From positions 124,001 through 188,000 of the forward strand of contig NZ_MAEW01000003.1 of the NCBI RefSeq assembly GCF_002013375.1: DNA of 64,000 nt. The letters run 5' to 3'. Shown one piece after another: positions 62,160 to 64,000 of this stretch. Below the pieces are notes generated by a model. The model was not told the origin of the DNA. It saw nothing but the letters and a program-made list of their open reading frames with translations, and made no database searches. Position 1 is the stretch's first letter. Each line of letters starts with the position of its first letter. This stretch comes from Mycobacterium sp. D16Q13. GTDB lineage: Bacteria > Actinomycetota > Actinomycetes > Mycobacteriales > Mycobacteriaceae. The position numbers and the translations under genes were made by a program.

Positions 62160-62767
62160 TTCTTTACTCCCGCCGGCTCTTTCGCCGATTCTTGGGCGAC
62201 GCGCTCAACCACTGGTTGCAGATCCTGGGTCAACAACTCGCGCAGGAATACCGCCGCCACCCGATGCTGCCGGTCCAGCACCAGGGTCGCGGGAATGGCC
62301 CCCGTCGGGAACTTCCTGCCGAACGCGATGAGCGTGCGCATCGACGGGTCATAGATGGATGGGTACGGCACCTTGCGGTCGGCCACAAAGTCCTGCGCCT
62401 TGGTGATCTCGTTGTCCCGGACGTTGATGCCGAGAAATTCGACGCCTTGAGCGTGGGTGGCCTTGTAAACGTCTTCCAGTGCCGAGAACTCGGAGCGGCA
62501 GGGCCCGCACCATTGCCCCCATACGTTGATGACGACGACCTTCTCGGTGAAATCGTTGAGCGACAGTGTTTTTGTGGGGTCCAGCAGGTTGGGCCCCTCG
62601 ATCAGACCGGGGGTCTGACGGGACTCGGGCGGATCGTAGAAGATGTCGGTCTTGCCGCCGGGTGAGACGAACTGGAACTGCCCGCCGCGCGCCACCGCGT
62701 CATCACCGGTAGAGCACCCGGTGATGAGCAGAGCCAGCGCGGCCATCGCCGCGACCACACGTCGCAC
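62156..62767 (-). CDS. TlpA/ResA-like thioredoxin lipoprotein
   Basis: The 203-aa lipoprotein (lipobox LITGC, Cys18) has a thioredoxin fold with [16 protein letters not shown], the CxxC that reduces apocytochrome c cysteines, and [13 protein letters not shown] with the cis-proline. It acts outside the membrane with CcdA and ResB/CcsB. Start is GTG. Confidence 0.93.
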   Translation of the reverse strand: MRRVVAAMAALALLITGCSTGDDAVARGGQFQFVSPGGKTDIFYDPPESRQTPGLIEGPNLLDPTKTLSLNDFTEKVVVINVWGQWCGPCRSEFSALEDVYKATHAQGVEFLGINVRDNEITKAQDFVADRKVPYPSIYDPSMRTLIAFGRKFPTGAIPATLVLDRQHRVAAVFLRELLTQDLQPVVERVAQESAKEPAGVKK

Positions 62768-62770
62768 TAG

Positions 62771-63373
62771 CTACCCTGCCGGTTCCGAGTACACGACGTC
62801 GACGAACTCGTCCCCGTCGAATACCAGCGAGGTGAGTGAGGCGACGTTGCACTGGCGTTTGCGTGGGTCGTGCCACAGTCGCTTGCCCAGCAGGTACTGG
62901 CGCGCCGTCCACACCGGCAGCTGATGACTCACGCACACGACCTCGGAGCCCTCGGCACGACCGCGCGCCCGGTCGATCGCCGACGTCATCCGGGATGCGA
63001 TGTCGCGGTACGACTCTCCCCAGGACGGGGTGAACGGGTCGCGCAGCTTCCACCAGTTCCGGGGGTCGCGCAAGGCCCCGTCACCCACCGACACCTTCAT
63101 GCCCTCGAAAGAGTTGTCGGCCTCGATCAGGTCATCGTCAGAGATAATGGTGAGGCCATGAGCCTCGGCGATGGGCGTAGCAGTCTGCTGGGCGCGCAAC
63201 AGCGGTGAGGCCACTACCGCGGCAATCTCATTGCCCCGCAGCGACTCTGCCACCTTGACCGCCTGTGCCTGCCCCTTGTCCGACAACCGGAAATTTGGCA
63301 GTCGGCCGTACAGAATGCCCTCGGGATTGTGTACTTCGCCATGGCGCATCAAATGAACGATGGTGCGGGTCAT
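62771..63373 (-). CDS. Histidine phosphatase family protein
   Basis: The 200-aa protein has the RHG motif in VHLMRHGEVHNPEG, VVASPLLRAQQTA and VCVSHQLPVW for the second histidine. It is the Rv0525 counterpart, 3 bp before tlpA. Substrate unknown; the link to haem or cytochrome genes is by synteny only. Confidence 0.91.
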   Translation of the reverse strand: MTRTIVHLMRHGEVHNPEGILYGRLPNFRLSDKGQAQAVKVAESLRGNEIAAVVASPLLRAQQTATPIAEAHGLTIISDDDLIEADNSFEGMKVSVGDGALRDPRNWWKLRDPFTPSWGESYRDIASRMTSAIDRARGRAEGSEVVCVSHQLPVWTARQYLLGKRLWHDPRKRQCNVASLTSLVFDGDEFVDVVYSEPAG

Positions 63374-63381
63374 GAAATTCC

Positions 63382-64000
63382 TTACCTCTCCTCGACAGAG
63401 GCCGCGGCGCGGGCAGCGGCGGGCAAAGCGTCGGCAATACGGTCGAACGCCTCGTCATCGAGGGCGGTGGAAACAAACCAGGTCTCGAACGCGCTCGGCG
63501 GCGCGTACACGTCGCGGCTCAGCAGCGCGTGGAAAAACGCGGGATAACGCCAGGTGTCGGTCGCCTTGGCGCTCTCGAAATCGTGCACCGGCTCAGCACC
63601 GAAGAAGAGGCTGAACATGTTGCCAGCCCGGCCGATCTGGTGCGCCACCCCCTCGGCATCCAGAGCCGCGGTGATCAGTGCGATGAGCGCATCGGCGTTA
63701 CGATCAAGCGTCTCATAGGCTTTCGCATCTGCCGCACGCAAAGAGGCCAGCCCTGCGGCAACAGCGATCGGATTGCCGGACAACGTGCCTGCCTGATACA
63801 CCGGCCCCAACGGCGCGAGGCGCTCCATGACGTCGGCGCGACCACCGAATGCGGCGGCGGGCATGCCACCGCTCATCACCTTGCCGAACGTGACCAGATC
63901 TCCGGCCACCTGCTCGATGCCGAACCAGCCCGAGCGGCTGACCCGAAAACCCGTCATGACCTCGTCCATGATGAGTAGCGCGCCATGGTTTTCCGTGATG
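63382..64000 (-). CDS. hemL: Glutamate-1-semialdehyde 2,1-aminomutase, C-terminal part
   Basis: The window cuts this gene at its 5' side. The visible 206 codons include the PLP lysine in [32 protein letters not shown] before it, and [15 protein letters not shown]. It makes 5-aminolevulinate for haem and ends 8 bp before the phosphatase, leading the cytochrome c maturation operon. The missing part should be about half the protein. Confidence 0.94.
   Translation of the reverse strand, partial: ITENHGALLIMDEVMTGFRVSRSGWFGIEQVAGDLVTFGKVMSGGMPAAAFGGRADVMERLAPLGPVYQAGTLSGNPIAVAAGLASLRAADAKAYETLDRNADALIALITAALDAEGVAHQIGRAGNMFSLFFGAEPVHDFESAKATDTWRYPAFFHALLSRDVYAPPSAFETWFVSTALDDEAFDRIADALPAAARAAASVEER

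Noticed and set aside
1..64000. CRISPR array, IS element or rRNA
   Set aside because: I saw no regularly spaced repeats, transposase frame with terminal repeats, or rRNA sequence in the window.

Overview
The window is high-GC DNA from a rapidly growing mycobacterium, most likely the Mycobacteroides abscessus/chelonae group. This rests on gene content and order rather than on a search. The block grcC1-menJ-menG-mgtA-DUF3592-menD-bpoC-menC, followed by menB, a VOC protein, pitA, menE, MTA phosphorylase, menA, a MinD-like ATPase, ccsB-resB-ccdA-tlpA, a histidine phosphatase and hemL, follows the M. tuberculosis Rv0524-Rv0563 region with inserted accessory genes. F420-type enzymes, lipoproteins and leaderless-looking starts fit the same group.

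Region 1 (1-2.1 kb) holds an Acg-type nitroreductase and a tandem universal stress protein, a pair typical of the DosR dormancy regulon. Region 2 (2.1-14.9 kb) is the most unusual part, an accessory island. It has two subtilases, a V8-like trypsin-fold protease and a large serine hydrolase, none with a signal peptide. It also has two free-standing proteins resembling subtilisin propeptides (I9 fold), a holin-like membrane protein, a LuxR/LAL-type ATPase regulator, an alpha-dioxygenase (PIOX) and a divergent catalase-related haemoprotein, and ends with an 80-aa beta-rich protein. A 16-bp palindrome, GAGTA-N6-TACTC, occurs in perfect or near-perfect form at six places, each 36-97 bp before a start codon in this island. 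I propose one regulon in which oxylipin chemistry, leaderless proteases and a holin-like protein are expressed together.

Region 3 (15-21.5 kb) holds a small uncharacterised gene, a PadR-2TM-metal-dependent hydrolase operon, tRNA-Tyr, YajQ, a LysE exporter, an F420-type oxidoreductase, GpsA and two exported proteins. Region 4 (22-29.9 kb) is an oxidation cluster: KshB-like reductase, SDR, Baeyer-Villiger monooxygenase and two AurF-like proteins, one of which has lost its iron ligands. DUF4873, a TetR repressor with two operators, a thioesterase and a TIGR03086 protein follow.

Region 5 (30-54.8 kb) is menaquinone biosynthesis (GrcC1, MenJ, MenG, MenD, the MenH candidate BpoC, MenC, MenB, MenE, MenA) mixed with HtpX, MgtA, GGDEF, pirin, a phosphate transporter, MTA phosphorylase and an unusual Tat-lipoprotein superoxide dismutase. 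Region 6 (54.8-64 kb) has a Cys-containing secreted protein, a CsoR-like operator, an HTH-ClpN pair with twin operators, a MinD-like ATPase and the System II cytochrome c maturation operon. It ends in hemL, cut by the window edge. Several convergent gene pairs are separated by strong hairpins. I saw no insertion sequence, CRISPR array or rRNA.
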